DNA of 64,000 nt from Gambelia wislizenii (GCA_030847615.1 JAUMIR010000005.1:80882492-80946491); one strand, 5' to 3'; numbered from the stretch's first letter, positions 1-10,012 are shown. Notes: generated by a model not told the origin, from the sequence alone. Numbers and translations: made by a program.

Positions 1-660
1 TTTGCTAATAAAAAGTTGTCAGCTACATGTCAACAAAAAATACTTGTCCTGACAACACCGAAGTCAACGGAGCATGATAATTTTACAATACTTGATGACA
101 TACTGCCCATAATACTTAAGAGGCATGCTGGCATCATAAATTGGAGACACCAAAGGATAAAAGGAGCTAGGAATTATAACTGAACAAATTGCTGTTGACT
201 TTTTTACTTTTTTCATTCTTTTGTGCAAGTTATCCTAGATTCCACAGCTTAAGGGCACTGTTGCATGAAAAAAGAATAATCTGATTTTCTACATCAGCAG
301 TACTTGTTGCATCTTGGAACTACATTCAGACTAAAGACATTCTTTGGAAGCAATGAACTGCTGCCTTGCTTCCAGAGATGGGATACTCATTAGCAAGGGA
401 AAAGCAAAGCCAAGGAAAAAAAGCACTTGGAAAGGAAGTTACAGTATTTGCATCAAAACTAGCTTTGTTAACTAAAGGCATTTAGCAAGAAATCCCAATG
501 ACCATTGAGTGCATTAGCTGTATGCAAGATTATTTTCTAGGTTGAAGGGAATCATAGATATCATCTAGTTCATGGTGCCTAACTTGGGGACCCAGATGTT
601 GCTAAATTACAAGTCCCATCATCCCTAGGCAACTTTATATAAATCATTTGTATACATTCA
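1..660. other. GPM6A intron 1 sequence, no clear feature
   Basis: AT-rich non-coding sequence. The only recognisable piece is a short fragment at about 575-630 resembling one arm of the MITE family with ATGTTG and ACAAGTCCCATCATCCC, seen better at 60215-60340. Confidence 0.5.
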
Positions 661-1562
661 AGTTGATTTCATGGTGAAGTCGAAGGCTTTCACAGCTGGC
701 ATCCATAGGTTTTCCATGGTTTTTTTCCAGGCTGTGAGGCCATGTTCTGGAAGACTTTATTTCCGATGTTTCACCTGCATCTGTGGCTGGCATCTTCAGA
801 GAATGGTTGAGCAGGAGTGGGGGGGGGGGGCTTATATACTGTGAGCCTGCTGGAAATCCCCCTGTCCCTGGGGGGAGCTCATTTGCATGTGTTGCGTTTT
901 GATTTTAGTGTTTTTCAGGACTGGTAGCCAGATTTTGTTTACTTTTAGGGTTTCTTCTTTCCTTGTTGAAGTTGTCTAGGTGTTTGTAGGTTTCAATAAC
1001 TTCTCTGTGCATTCTGACATGATAGTTGTTGGCCTGGTCCAGAATTTCAGTGTTTTTAAATAACATTTTGTGTCCAGGTTGGTTTATAACATGTTCTGCT
1101 ATTGCTGATTTTTCTGGCTGGCCCAGTCTGCTGTGTCTCTCATGTTCCTTGATTCGTGTTTGCACACTACGTTTTGTGGTCCCTGTGTAAACTTGTTCAC
1201 AGCTATGCCCTAAAAGTAAATCTGGCTACCGGTCCTGAAAAACACTAATATCAAAACTCAACACATGCAAATGAACTTCACCCAGGAACAGGGGGATTTC
1301 CAGCAGATAATGGACCATTAGCCAAACAGACACTAATCCTCCTTGCATATCTCCATCCAGAAACTAGCCATTCAAATACACAGATTTACATAACCTCTCC
1401 AAAAGGGGCTCACAGTATATAACCCCCCACACACACACACACACTCCTACCCAACCATTCTCTGAAGATGCCAGCCACAGATGCAGGCGAAACGTCAGAA
1501 ATAAACTCTTCCAGAACACAGCCTCACAGCCCAGAAAAAAAAAACCATGGAAAACCTATGGA
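661..1562 (-). mobile_element. Penelope-like element remnant with inverted terminal repeats
   Basis: A minus-strand open frame (905-1165, readable back to about 1205) encodes the C-terminal GIY-YIG endonuclease end of a Penelope-like element. It shows a CEQVYTG segment (the YIG motif decayed to YTG), then TKRSVQTRIKEHERH, AEHVINQPGHK and R.HREVIETYKH. It is flanked by an inverted pair of terminal repeats: 661-950 and 1207-1562 are reverse complements, apart from a segment of about 100 bases (about 1307-1406) present only in the right copy. Inverted pLTRs are typical of this group. The reverse transcriptase part is missing. Hammerhead-like cores lie in both arms. Confidence 0.8.
1457..1502 (+). 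ncRNA. Hammerhead-ribozyme-like motif in Penelope pLTR
   Basis: CTGAAGA (1462-1468) matches the CUGANGA core. GCC/GGC (1470-1472, 1486-1488) can form a 3-bp stem II, followed by GAAA (1489-1492) and a candidate GTC cleavage triplet (1494-1496). TTCT/AGAA flanks can form stem I. Minimal type I hammerheads with a very short stem III are known in Penelope-like terminal repeats. The opposite arm holds a mutated copy on the minus strand (about 760-805). Whether this copy is active is unknown. Confidence 0.5.
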
Positions 1563-1589
1563 TCTCATGGTTATTTTGTGTCAAAAACA

Positions 1590-2175
1590 AATTTATTGCA
1601 TTATTATTATTATTATCATCATCATTATTATTTCTTACCCATCTCTCCCCATGGATCAAGGCAGGGAACAACAAATCAACATACAAACATAATGTTAGTT
1701 AAAAAACACATATTGGTTAAAACCTATCAATTTAAAAGAACAGGTAAAACTATTTTAAAACAGTCAATACACATTAGATTTTCACACTACATTGTTATAG
1801 TGTTACTATTCCACTTTAACTGCTCGGGCTTCCTCCTATGGAATTCTGGGGTTTGTAGTTTAGTGAGGCTCTGTGGGTGAGAGTTGTAAATGTCCCTCCC
1901 AAAACTCCCAGAATTCCACAGGAGGCAGCCATAGCAAATGAAGTGGAATAGTAACACTATAACTGTGTAGTGTGAAATCTCCACAGTTTAAAATTCACAA
2001 TTTAAAATCATCTGGATAGACCTGCCAGAAGAGACTGGTCTTTAATGCTGCTTTAAATTCTGACAGTCTATTCAGCTGTCATATCTTTTCTGTCAGGCAG
2101 TTCCACAATCTACGGGTGGCTGGAAAAAGTCCTCTGGCTATGAGCTTTGTAAGTTAGAGCCCACTTCACTGGATG
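1590..2175 (-). mobile_element. LINE 3'-end-like repeat, split by a MITE
   Basis: Read on the minus strand this ends in a (TTA)n-type tail (1594-1632), as other LINE-like 3' ends in the window do (compare 14870-15110). Its two parts, about 1633-1784 and 1983-2175, are separated by the palindromic MITE at 1785-1982. The LINE family was not identified. Confidence 0.4.
1785..1982. mobile_element. Palindromic hAT-like MITE
   Basis: The ends TTCACACTACA and TGTAGTGTGAA are inverted, and the arms pair along most of the length (CTATTCCACTT with AAGTGGAATAG, GGAATTCTGGG with CCCAGAATTCC). Related copies are at 25733-25930 and 5960-6600. Confidence 0.6.
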
Positions 2176-3165
2176 CATGGTGGACAGTAAAGATTATATA
2201 TAGGAGTATGTGTGCATGTGCATGTGTGTGTACAGACTAAAGACACTAGAAAGATTTGTTTTACACTTCAGTGTTAAAGAATGAACCATATTTGGAAAGG
2301 TGTAAGAATTAAATTTTAAAATACCCTCATGAAATTTCAGAAAGAAACATCTACCTGCACAGACTTCTTATTTCACTGCCAGAATGCCCATGTAGCATGA
2401 GTAAGAAAAGATATCTCTAATGTCCACGGTACTATATAATATTTTACTGTTCTAAAGTAAGTCTGGGAATCATGTGCCCTCCAAATGTTGCTAGAACACA
2501 AGTCCCAGTGCCTGTATACAGGATATGCTAGAAGCTCAACAACATCTAAAGGGTTGCATGATTCCCATCCCATGCTACGTAAAAGGCCCACAGTTCCCAA
2601 GTAGACTAGTGAGAGAAAGCAGGGTCATCATGTTTGAGTTATTAGGAAGGAGGAAAAGTGGATTATTATGTTCATGAGAGGGGAGGAGTGATATTATTAA
2701 GGGGGACAGGGAACAGAATCACAGTTTTGTTGTTTTAGAACAAGAGATCATAATGCATCAAATGTAGCCCTTCGGCTTTCTTTTGGCAAGCCCTTCCAAG
2801 TTTTGTTTTTAGGGTGGCATAGCAGTCTTTGCCTCTGCAGCTTGAAAGCAGGACTTAGTACGTGAATATCATCAATACTTAGTTCCACCTATCTCCATTA
2901 TACAATGGAATTAGTCATAAGCAATGTCGCATTTCAGGCAGAAATTCAAGTGTACCTCTTCCCAGCAAAAAGATTAGTGAAGCTTCATTTCTTGAAATGC
3001 TCTTGTTCATGCATGGTTCCTTCCCAGGATTGAGGGGGGGGGAGCTTTGCCAGTCCTACTACAGAATCCTAGCAAACATCCCATAAATCAATTCCAGCAA
3101 AAACGCTTCACATCTTTAAAACAATGAAGGGAGGGGGAGAAAAAAAGGAAATGTAGCAAGTTTTT
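2176..3165. other. Intronic sequence with one MITE fragment
   Basis: A palindromic MITE fragment of the type with ATGTTG and AACAACAT arms lies at about 2470-2590. The rest shows no gene-like signal or repeat that I recognise. Confidence 0.4.
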
Positions 3166-3295
3166 GTGGATATAAATCTACTTCTTCAGATGCAGTACAG
3201 TGATTATTGCATTTGAAGAAGTGGGTTCACGAAAACTCATGCTAAAATAAAAACCAGTTAGTCTTAAAGGTGCTGCAATCTTCTTTCTTACTTTT
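3165..3295 (+). mobile_element. Unclassified repeat with hairpin and hammerhead-like core
   Basis: It resembles a repeat I know from reptile genomes, with GAAGAAGTGGG, CACGAAA and CTTAAAGGTGC blocks. CTTCTTCAGATGCA (3181-3194) is mirrored by TGCATTTGAAGAAG. TGAAGA, a GTG/CAC stem and GAAA then resemble a degraded hammerhead core. Family assignment is uncertain. Confidence 0.4.
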
Positions 3296-3659
3296 TGTGC
3301 TGCAAGTGACTAACATTACTACTTTTTTGAAAACTTCATTCACATCTGTCATTGAGCCATATATTCATTGTATCACCAGAATTTAACAAAGCACCTAATG
3401 TGTTCATGCACAAAAGCCCATGAATTAATAAACCCTAAAGATGCCACAAGATTCCTTCCCTGCCCCTCCTTCCTTCCCTTTGTTTTATAGTGAAACAAAC
3501 TAATGTAGCTATCTCTTTGGAAGTTGCCTAATGTCCTGTTATCATTGGGGTGAAACCCATCATTTTACAACCTTACTCTCCCCTCAAAGAGGGAGACTGG
3601 TTAAAGGGGGACTGGTGTGCTCCCAGTCATAAATCAAAACAGGGCTTTTTATTAAAAAC

Positions 3660-4330
3660 CTTGGGGCCCAATTTCCAGTTGTGCTTTGGTTAGCGTTAAA
3701 CCACTTTAAGTGGTTTTAAATTATCTCCTTTTAAATGATAAATGATTTCATAAAACCTTAGCCTTTTAAATGATTGCTACTGTTTTAGGTTGTCCTAAAT
3801 TGATGTTATTATTTTAAATTATCCCCAAGTAATTTCATTGTATGCTGCTCTGTGATCCCCTGATATACGGTAGGACAGTGGCTCTTAACCTTTTCTTTAC
3901 CAGGGACCCCCCTTAAAATATATTTTGTTGCTGTGGACCCACATGACTTAACTCAAGATTTAAAATGATGATGATAATGATGATGATGATGATGCAATTA
4001 CACCATCCATTAAACCTTCCCTCAGAAGCGCTAGAGGGTGAGGGAAGACTTTTCTCTTGCTTCTTCCTGCAAGTCTGTGGCTGAAGCAGATTGCATGGCA
4101 ACGCACAGACCAAGCGAGCCAGCCAGCCTTTGCCTTGGCTCCTGTCATATGGCTACTCCACTGCAGGCAGGAGGTTGTCTGAGCAGCCTTCAAGCCTTCA
4201 TGGACCACCTATGACACTATGGCTCCCTGGGGGTCCCTGGACCACAGGTTAAGAACCACAGGGGGTGGGTGGGTAGGACATAAGTATTTTAATAAATTAA
4301 AAAATAAATAAATACCTTGTTCATAATTTA
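3660..4330 (+). mobile_element. LINE 3'-end-like repeat interrupted by a hAT element
   Basis: AT-rich sequence with a TGCTGCTCTGTGATCCCC block resumes after the hAT MITE as an AATAAATAAATA tail (4290-4315), as in LINE 3' ends. The family was not identified. Confidence 0.35.
3876..4269. mobile_element. hAT-like MITE with CAGTGGCTCTTAACC terminal repeat
   Basis: The left end CAGTGGCTCTTAACCTTTTC is mirrored by GGTTAAGAACCACA on the right. The near-repeat GGTAGGA flanks both sides and may be the remains of an 8-bp duplication. It contains a GAT microsatellite (3965-3995). Relatives are at 29889-30864 and 32652-32960. Confidence 0.6.
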
Positions 4331-4441
4331 GATATGGTAACAAAGTTAAAGGGCCTGCAGCCACAAATGTCCATCATGATGTTCAGCCTCCATTTAGGAC
4401 AACCTCGTGTGTGGTTAGATATGTTGTTGATAACAATAATA

Positions 4442-4683
4442 CAACTGTCCCTTCATATTCACTGGGGCCTGGTTCCAGGACACACACACACACACACCGT
4501 GGATACCAAAACCCTTGAATACTCAAGTCCCATTACATGCAATGGCACAGCAAAATGGTGTCCCTTATATCAGATGGCAAAATCAAGGTTTGTTTTTTGG
4601 ATTATTATTTTTTTAAGAATATTTTCAAGCCGTGAATACTTAAATCCGTGGATACCAAATCCGTGGATACGGAGGAACAACTG
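4442..4683 (+). mobile_element. Tigger-type MITE (CAGTTGTCCCT family)
   Basis: The terminal repeats are CAACTGTCCC and GGAACAACTG, flanked by TA. The body has TTGGTTCCAGGAC, AATGGCA.AGCAAAATGGTG, ATTTTCAAGCCGTGAATAC and CCGTGGATAC. A (CA)n tract expands one internal site. This is the first of many copies of the most frequent family in the window. Confidence 0.75.
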
Positions 4684-4829
4684 TATAATTAACCACACGG
4701 CAAAGGCAGGAGCGCGTTTGGTTTTCTGGGCAGACTTTGGGCTACTTCCCAATCCCACACGACCCAACCTCGGCAGCCCAAAGCTTGCTCCAGACATCCT
4801 GGGGACCGTCTAAATAGCCCAAGCCACAG

Positions 4830-5840
4830 GCGACGGCGCTGGCGAAACACGGTGGGGAAAGAGGGGAGGCATTTTGGAGGGTTGCGTCGGGCCGGGTCTC
4901 CTTTCCCTTCGGCGCCTGGCAACCCCAATCTCCATTTCACGGTGGGTAAAAACACTCCACAGTTAAGCAGCCTTGGGAAGAACCCCGCGTTGTATCAAAC
5001 AAGCCCACGCGAGTTGGCGGGGTGGGGGAGAGACTTCGAGATATTAGGGGACGCCTTCAGAGGGTTGTAGCACCAGAAGCACTCTCTCACACACACATAC
5101 ACACACACCAATCTTTCTTGTCCCCCTCCTAAAACAACAACAAAAAACTGGGGTGTGGGAAGGGGTTGTGGTCACCCTCTCTTAGCCAGCGCCCACCCAC
5201 CCACCCCCGCTCAAAGTCAGGGAGAAGGAGGGGGCGCCGCGACGCTCCCCTGAGCGGGAATTTGCCAAGTCGAGGCCAACTCGCTCCAAAGATTGCATGG
5301 AAACCCGCGGAGCCCGGCTTCTTACTCCCCAGGCTGGAGCTGGCCGGGCGCCGTCTTTTCCTCTCTCCGTCGGGGGGCTTCCCTTTGGTCTCCTCAGCTC
5401 ACTCACCCATGGTGGCCGCGCAGCACCTCCTGCGCTCCTCGGCTCCTGCTCGGGTCTCCCCAACCAAGGGAAAGGCAGCCCTCGGAGGACCCCCCGCCAC
5501 ACTCCTCACGGACCGACCCTCGGACGCTCTCCCCGCTAGAGATCCCGCCACCCCCGTCCGGGCCAGGCGGGCCAAGCGCCAGCGAAACAGAGGCGGGTCC
5601 AGAAACCCTCCCGCCGCCCCCTCTGCCTCGTCCCCCTGGAAGGAAGGGGGTTGCTTCTCCCCGTCAGCGGCCCCGCTGAGGGGGAGACTTCTGGAAGTTT
5701 TCCCTCAAAAAGTCCCTTTTCCAAGCGTGGGGAGTTCAGAGTGCCAGCCTCTCCCTTCAGCATGTGCCCGCAGATTCTTCCTCACCGCAGACAGAGTAAT
5801 CACAACCGGACTGAGCCTGTTTCCCCACTACATCTGAGGA
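4830..5840 (-). promoter_or_regulatory. GPM6A: CpG-island promoter and 5' UTR, probably of GPM6A
   Basis: About 1 kb of GC-rich, CpG-dense sequence stands out sharply from AT-rich repeats on both sides. It contains the minus-strand ATGG/donor microexon at 5407-5410 and GC-box-like GGCGGG sequences near 5590. The transcription start should lie at higher coordinates than 5410, perhaps 5450-5830, but no TATA box marks it. Several long overlapping open frames in this island (for example 5166-5837 plus) have proline/arginine/serine composition typical of GC-rich non-coding DNA and were not called as genes. Confidence 0.65.
5407..5410 (-). CDS. GPM6A: GPM6A first coding exon: ATGG followed by splice donor (putative)
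   Basis: On the minus strand the CpG island reads GCCACCATGG and then GTGAGTG. That is a perfect Kozak start whose fourth base is the last exonic base before a consensus donor. In the proteolipid family (PLP1, GPM6A, GPM6B) the first coding exon of the short isoform is known to encode only Met plus the first base of Gly, and the GPM6A short form begins Met-Gly-Cys-Phe. GPM6A lies upstream of WDR17 on the opposite strand in vertebrates, which is the position and direction seen here. The product is a neuronal four-pass membrane glycoprotein involved in neurite and filopodium growth. Exon 2 would lie beyond position 1, so the call rests on the start/donor signature and synteny. Longer isoforms with an alternative first exon are known and are not seen here. 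Confidence 0.6.
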
Positions 5841-5959
5841 TTTGTATAGGCACAGGGGCTTTTGATTTTTTTTTTATTTATTTATTTTTTTTTAAGTAGG
5901 CTTAAACCGCTTTTCTTTTTGAAGGAGAAGTAGCCAATCCGTTGCTGGTGAGGAGAGGT

Positions 5960-6600
5960 GCTCCAACACTGCTCCAAACTACACAAATAATCCAGTTTGG
6001 AACTGGATTATCTGTCATGGTTCCTTCTTATGGAAATCTTGGAGTTGTGATTTTGGTGAGGCGCCAGCACTCTTTGGCAGAGAAGACTAAAAACCTAATA
6101 AAACTTCAAATCCCAGGATTCTATAGGAAGGAGACATGGAAAATAAAAATGGTGAAAGGTCTGGAAACCATGCCTTATGAGGAAAGACTTAGGGAGCTGG
6201 ATATGTTTAGCCTGGAAAAAAAGATGGTTAAGGGGTGATATGATAGCCCTGTTTAGTATTTGAAGGGGTGTCACACTGAGGATGGAGCAAGCTTGTTTTC
6301 TGCTGCTCCAGAGACTGGAACATGGAGCAATGGATGCAAGCTCCAGGAACAGAGATTCCACCTCAACATTAGGAGGAACTTTCTGACAGTAAGAGCTGTT
6401 CGGCAGTGGAACACACTCCCTCGGAGCGTGGTAGGGTCTCCTTCCTTGGAGGTCTTTAAACAGAGTCTGGATGGCCATCTGTTAGGGATACTTTTATCAT
6501 GATTTCCTGCGTGGCAGGGGGCTGGACTGGATGGCCCTTGTGGTCTCATCCAACTCTACAATTCTATGATTCTATGATTATTTGTGTAGTGTGAATTCAG
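5960..6600. mobile_element. Palindromic hAT-like MITE split by a CR1
   Basis: The left part (about 5960-6145) has ACTACACAAATAATCC and AATCCCAGGATTCTATAG. The matching right end ATTATTTGTGTAGTGTGAAT (about 6575-6597) occurs only after the CR1 copy. The CR1 therefore landed in this MITE. Confidence 0.55.
6148..6575 (+). mobile_element. CR1 LINE, 5'-truncated
   Basis: Carries the C-terminal region of CR1 ORF2 with frame breaks ([21 protein letters not shown], then [20 protein letters not shown]), followed by the characteristic 3' end TGGATGGCCCTTGTGGTCTC and ATTCTATGATTCTATGATT. Confidence 0.85.
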
Positions 6601-6604
6601 CCTG

Positions 6605-7570
6605 ACCAGCACCAGACCAAAAGCTGGTGGGCCAGGGGGTGTGAAGTATGGCAAAGACCTTCCCCATGGTCCAGGCCTCCTGAAGCAGCCCCCAAGGCCA
6701 GGATCCCTGCCTACCACTAAGGTTAAGGGCAGCAAAATGCTCTACAGGATTTAGGGTAAAAAATAAAATAAATCCATTTCAATGATGACACCAAAGTAAT
6801 ACTAATATTTACTTTAAAAAAACTAAATGGATTTACATATTAACTTACAATAATATCACACCAGCCCCCCTCCTATTCCTGGGGCCCCAGGCTAGAGCCA
6901 TGTCAGTCCCCCTCCCCCTTGTGGGGACAATGACCCTCCCCAAGAAGTTTCCAGGACTTTCTGGAATAACAGCTTCCTTCGAGATTGGGTGGCTTGAGAA
7001 CTGTGAATACAAGCCAGACAAGAAGACAGTATCTTCTACCCTTTGTCTTGCTCATCCTCTTTGGGCATACAAAGAAAAGCAAAGGATCCACAGTGTTGCC
7101 TAGAGAGAAAAGGGGTGATGGGGGAGCCCTAACCTCTGCCCAGTTGTTTACCAAGCCACCACCCCCTTCTTCTGGGTGATATAGCAGGGTATAAGACCGA
7201 GCTGTGATCTCACCTTCCCACTTACTCACCTGACTTCTCATACTGGGAAACTGGAGCAGGAGGAATTCCCACCCAGTTAAGCAAACCCTTCCTGCCAAGG
7301 GATGTTGGCCTTGCCATTACCTCCAAGTGCTCAAATCCCTTTTCCACCTGAAAGGCCTTTCCTACTTGTAAATGTCTTCTCTTTGGGAGCAGAAAGAAAG
7401 ACTGGGCAGTCTCCAAGACAATCTGATCGGCTCAAGCAAGCAAAGGGAGGTGGTTTGAAGAGTAGCTAGCATTCCTGCCCGTTCATTTACCTTCTCTGTA
7501 TGGAGGCCAGTTAGATTTGCATCCACATTTCTCCTTAATGCTAGTGCTAGAAGAGCCCTAAAAAAGATTA
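6605..7570. other. Intergenic sequence, no recognised feature
   Basis: Moderately GC-rich in 6880-7480. Open frames on both strands are short, overlapping and without recognisable domains. I see no splice-flanked coding block. Confidence 0.4.
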
Positions 7571-7572
7571 TG

Positions 7573-7797
7573 TGTGTGCCTTCTAGTCGCCTGTCGACTT
7601 ATGGCGTCCCTATGAACTTCACAGGGTTTTCAATAGGCAAGAGATACTCAGAGGTGATTTTGCCATTTCCTTCCTTTCTCTGAAATATAGCGTACACCAC
7701 CTGATATTCATTGGTGGTCTTCCATCCAAGTACTAACCAGGGTTGACCCTGTTTAGTTTCAAGACCAGACAGGATCTGGTGCCTTTAGGGTATTTAG
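7573..7797 (-). mobile_element. 5S-rRNA-derived SINE
   Basis: On the minus strand it shows a 5S-like head (AGACC..GTTTAG followed by a TTAGTACTTGGATGGAAGACC-type block) and ends in GACTTATGGCG-type tail sequence with AGGCACAC. This is the same head and tail as at 12188-12418 and 41512-41717. Confidence 0.8.
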
Positions 7798-7799
7798 GC

Positions 7800-8110
7800 C
7801 AAGAACAACTAGAAGAGACAAAATAATTGTCTTTGTTTTATTAATGTTGATGGTTTCTCCTTTTTCTAGTGGTATGTTTTGTTTTGTTTCTAGTGGTATG
7901 GTATGCCAGCTCCTCACAAACTGGCAAAACCTGTTATAGTTTGGGAGTTCAGGACCTTGTAGCTCCATTTGTAGCAAAAAAATTAAATTTTAAAAAATAA
8001 ATTCTAATTGTTTTCTGGAAAACTGTGTACTTTTATAATATGAAACATGATATTTTTATGCCAAGCCAAGTTGACTCCATAATCCATAATGCATTTTATG
8101 TTTCTAAAGT
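7800..8110. other. Intergenic AT-rich sequence
   Basis: Nothing gene-like seen. Confidence 0.4.
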
Positions 8111-8111
8111 A

Positions 8112-8360
8112 ACAAGCCAGCATGGCATAGTGGTTTGAGCATTAGACTACAGTTCTAGAGAACAGAGTTTGAATTCCTGTTTGGCCATGGAAACTCACTG
8201 CATGACCTTGGGCACATCACACTCTCTCCACTTCAGAGGAAGGTAATGGCAAACTCTCTTTCAACAACTCTTGCCAAGAAAACCCCATGATAGGTTCACC
8301 TTAGAATTGCCATAAGTCAGAAATTACTTGAAGGCACACTACTACTACTACTACTACTAC
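8112..8360 (+). mobile_element. tRNA-derived SINE with BovB-like tail
   Basis: The head GCATAGTGGTTTGAGCATT (A-box region) and GAGTTTGAATTCC (B box) is followed by a body with CTTGGGCACATCACACTCTC, then the tail TTGCCATAAGTCAGAAATTA and CTTGAAGGCACAC, ending in (ACT)n. Confidence 0.85.
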
Positions 8361-8869
8361 AAAGCAGCAACAAGATTTTCAGTCTAAACGGAGACATACA
8401 TTGCATTTCCTCCCAATTCTTCTGAAAGGTTCTGTGGTGTATTCTTTCTGGAAAAAATAAGAGTAAAAAAACCACAGACTTTCCTCCTAGGGCTTCCACA
8501 TTTCTGAAAATGTTACATCTCTACTCAGCATCTGCTATGTGAGGTGACCACCGCAATCCACCTAACAGTAAATCCAGACCTGAATAGGAGATAATAGGGA
8601 CTCCTTTCAATGTTATTATTGGAGTGAAAGTGTTCTGTTTCCCCAACCTCCTCAGACAGGGAGGCAAACAGAGTGAAGCAAAGAGATCTTGGGCTCAGTG
8701 AGCACTTCCATAGTCTGCTAGAAAGGAGAGCTGAGGACCTTTAACTTTCCTATCTTCCTTCTGACACAGGGAAGAGGTGGGGAGATTGAAACACTGGATA
8801 GTAAATCTCCACCCAACATTTCAGCTGGAAACACAGTGACATCAGAGGTGTGGCCATCACTTCTGATGT
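8361..8869. other. Intergenic sequence, no recognised feature
   Basis: No coding or repeat signal that I recognise. Confidence 0.4.
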
Positions 8870-8877
8870 CAGTTGGC

Positions 8878-9252
8878 CAGGACCGGTTTAAGGAATTTTG
8901 GGGCCCCCTGCAATGCTTTACTTTGGGGGCCCCATATGTTTATCTCAGATCAATGTAACCTAACCTATTCACCGTACAGGATGTTCAGATTATAGTAGGA
9001 CCCCCATATCCATGGATTCATTATCCATGGGACACAAAACAGCACACCTACCATAGAGTCTTCCTAGAAAATGTGTCTTCCCTAGCCCTTTTCTAGGCCT
9101 TCCAAGGCAACTCTATGGTATTTTAAACAAGAAATCCCATTATTTTCATATTAAGGAGGCCGACACGGGGCCCTCTCTTGACCTCGGGGCCCCCTCTTGA
9201 CCTCGGGGCCCCCTGCCAATGCTGATTTGGCAGACAGGTTAAACCGGCCCTG
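8878..9252. mobile_element. hAT-type MITE with 8-bp target duplication, carrying a nested MITE
   Basis: The ends CAGGACCGGTTTAAGG and TTAAACCGGCCCTG are inverted and flanked by a perfect 8-bp duplication CAGTTGGC (8870-8877, 9253-9260). A second, intact copy is at 62835-63061. The middle holds a truncated Tigger-like element (8993-9154). A short GACCTCGGGGCCCCCTCTT block is duplicated near 9180-9215. Confidence 0.85.
8993..9154 (+). mobile_element. Tigger-like MITE (CAGTAGGACCCCC family), 3' truncated
   Basis: TAGTAGGACCCCCATATCC and then CCATAGAGTCTTCCTAGAAA match the complete copies at 15623-15877 and 36362-36611. The right half is missing. Confidence 0.7.
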
Positions 9253-9766
9253 CAGTTGGCCTACAAAGGGCAATGGGTGGGGTATTCTAATTGTCCCACC
9301 CGATTTCTGTTCATCCCTGTTTTAAAATCTTTTGTGTCAGGAAGATTCCTAGTTTTCATTTCATAGTTACATTTTTGTTGGTGAAGATAAGAATAAGGAA
9401 TTACTACTATGTGATTCTTAAAGACTGACTAAAGAGAAAATCACAACTGCAAACAGGTGAGAATTGTGTTTGGGCTTGTTTGATCTTTTTAAACAAAGAA
9501 CTTTCAAACTTTCAATTTTTAAATAAACTCAATGGAAAAATTTTGAGATTTTTTAAACGTAATTTAGGGAAAAGCAAAATGTATGTTTGCCCAGCAAGCC
9601 ACAGAACTTTGGAGTCTTTAGCTCTTAAAAGTCTAGGATGGGACCTCTATGTATTCAGCTGTATTAGGGGTGCTGAATAGGGGACACCCCTATTCCTGAC
9701 AAGCTTCTCATCTTTAATAGCAGGGAGGGGTCATTGTCCTCTCTACACTGGGAATTGTTATTGTTA
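9253..9766. other. Intergenic sequence, no recognised feature
   Basis: AT-rich. The open frame at 9480-9680 has no recognisable domain. Confidence 0.4.
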
Positions 9767-10012
9767 CAACCCTCCTCTTTCATAGGCGTTAGGGGTGCAA
9801 GACCCCTGCGAAAGTGGAAAAACATAAATAAAAATCACAAATGCTATTTTTTTTATCTAAAAGAACACTTATCTAGGAATTTCTAGGTCCTCCAGTACAA
9901 CTCTTTGTGGGAAGCAGACCATAGAATCACACAGGAGGAACTACAAATGCCTAGAGAGAACATATTAATCAAATCTACAAATGCTTAACCCACAAATGTG
10001 CAGGGATGACTG
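9767..10012 (-). mobile_element. Tigger-like MITE (CAGTCATCCCTGC type), diverged
   Basis: The right end ACAAATGTGCAGGGATGACTG followed by TA is the reverse complement of the start of the 40182 element. The left part has GTTAGGGGTGCAAGACCCCTG. Related to 40182-40665 and 51510-52044. Confidence 0.55.

Noticed and set aside
1578..1880. Frames with runs of tyrosine, histidine or isoleucine
   Set aside because: They translate an ATT/ATC microsatellite.
5166..5837. A 223-codon open frame and several overlapping ones in the GPM6A CpG island
   Set aside because: GC-rich sequence lacks stops by composition; proteins are proline/arginine/serine-rich in all frames, no domain, and the frames overlap on both strands.
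8112..8200. A possible tRNA gene
   Set aside because: A- and B-box-like sequences exist but no cloverleaf is kept, and the same head recurs in many SINE copies with the same tail.
7759..8499. Short minus-strand frames
   Set aside because: They overlap 5S and tRNA SINE copies and a trinucleotide tail.
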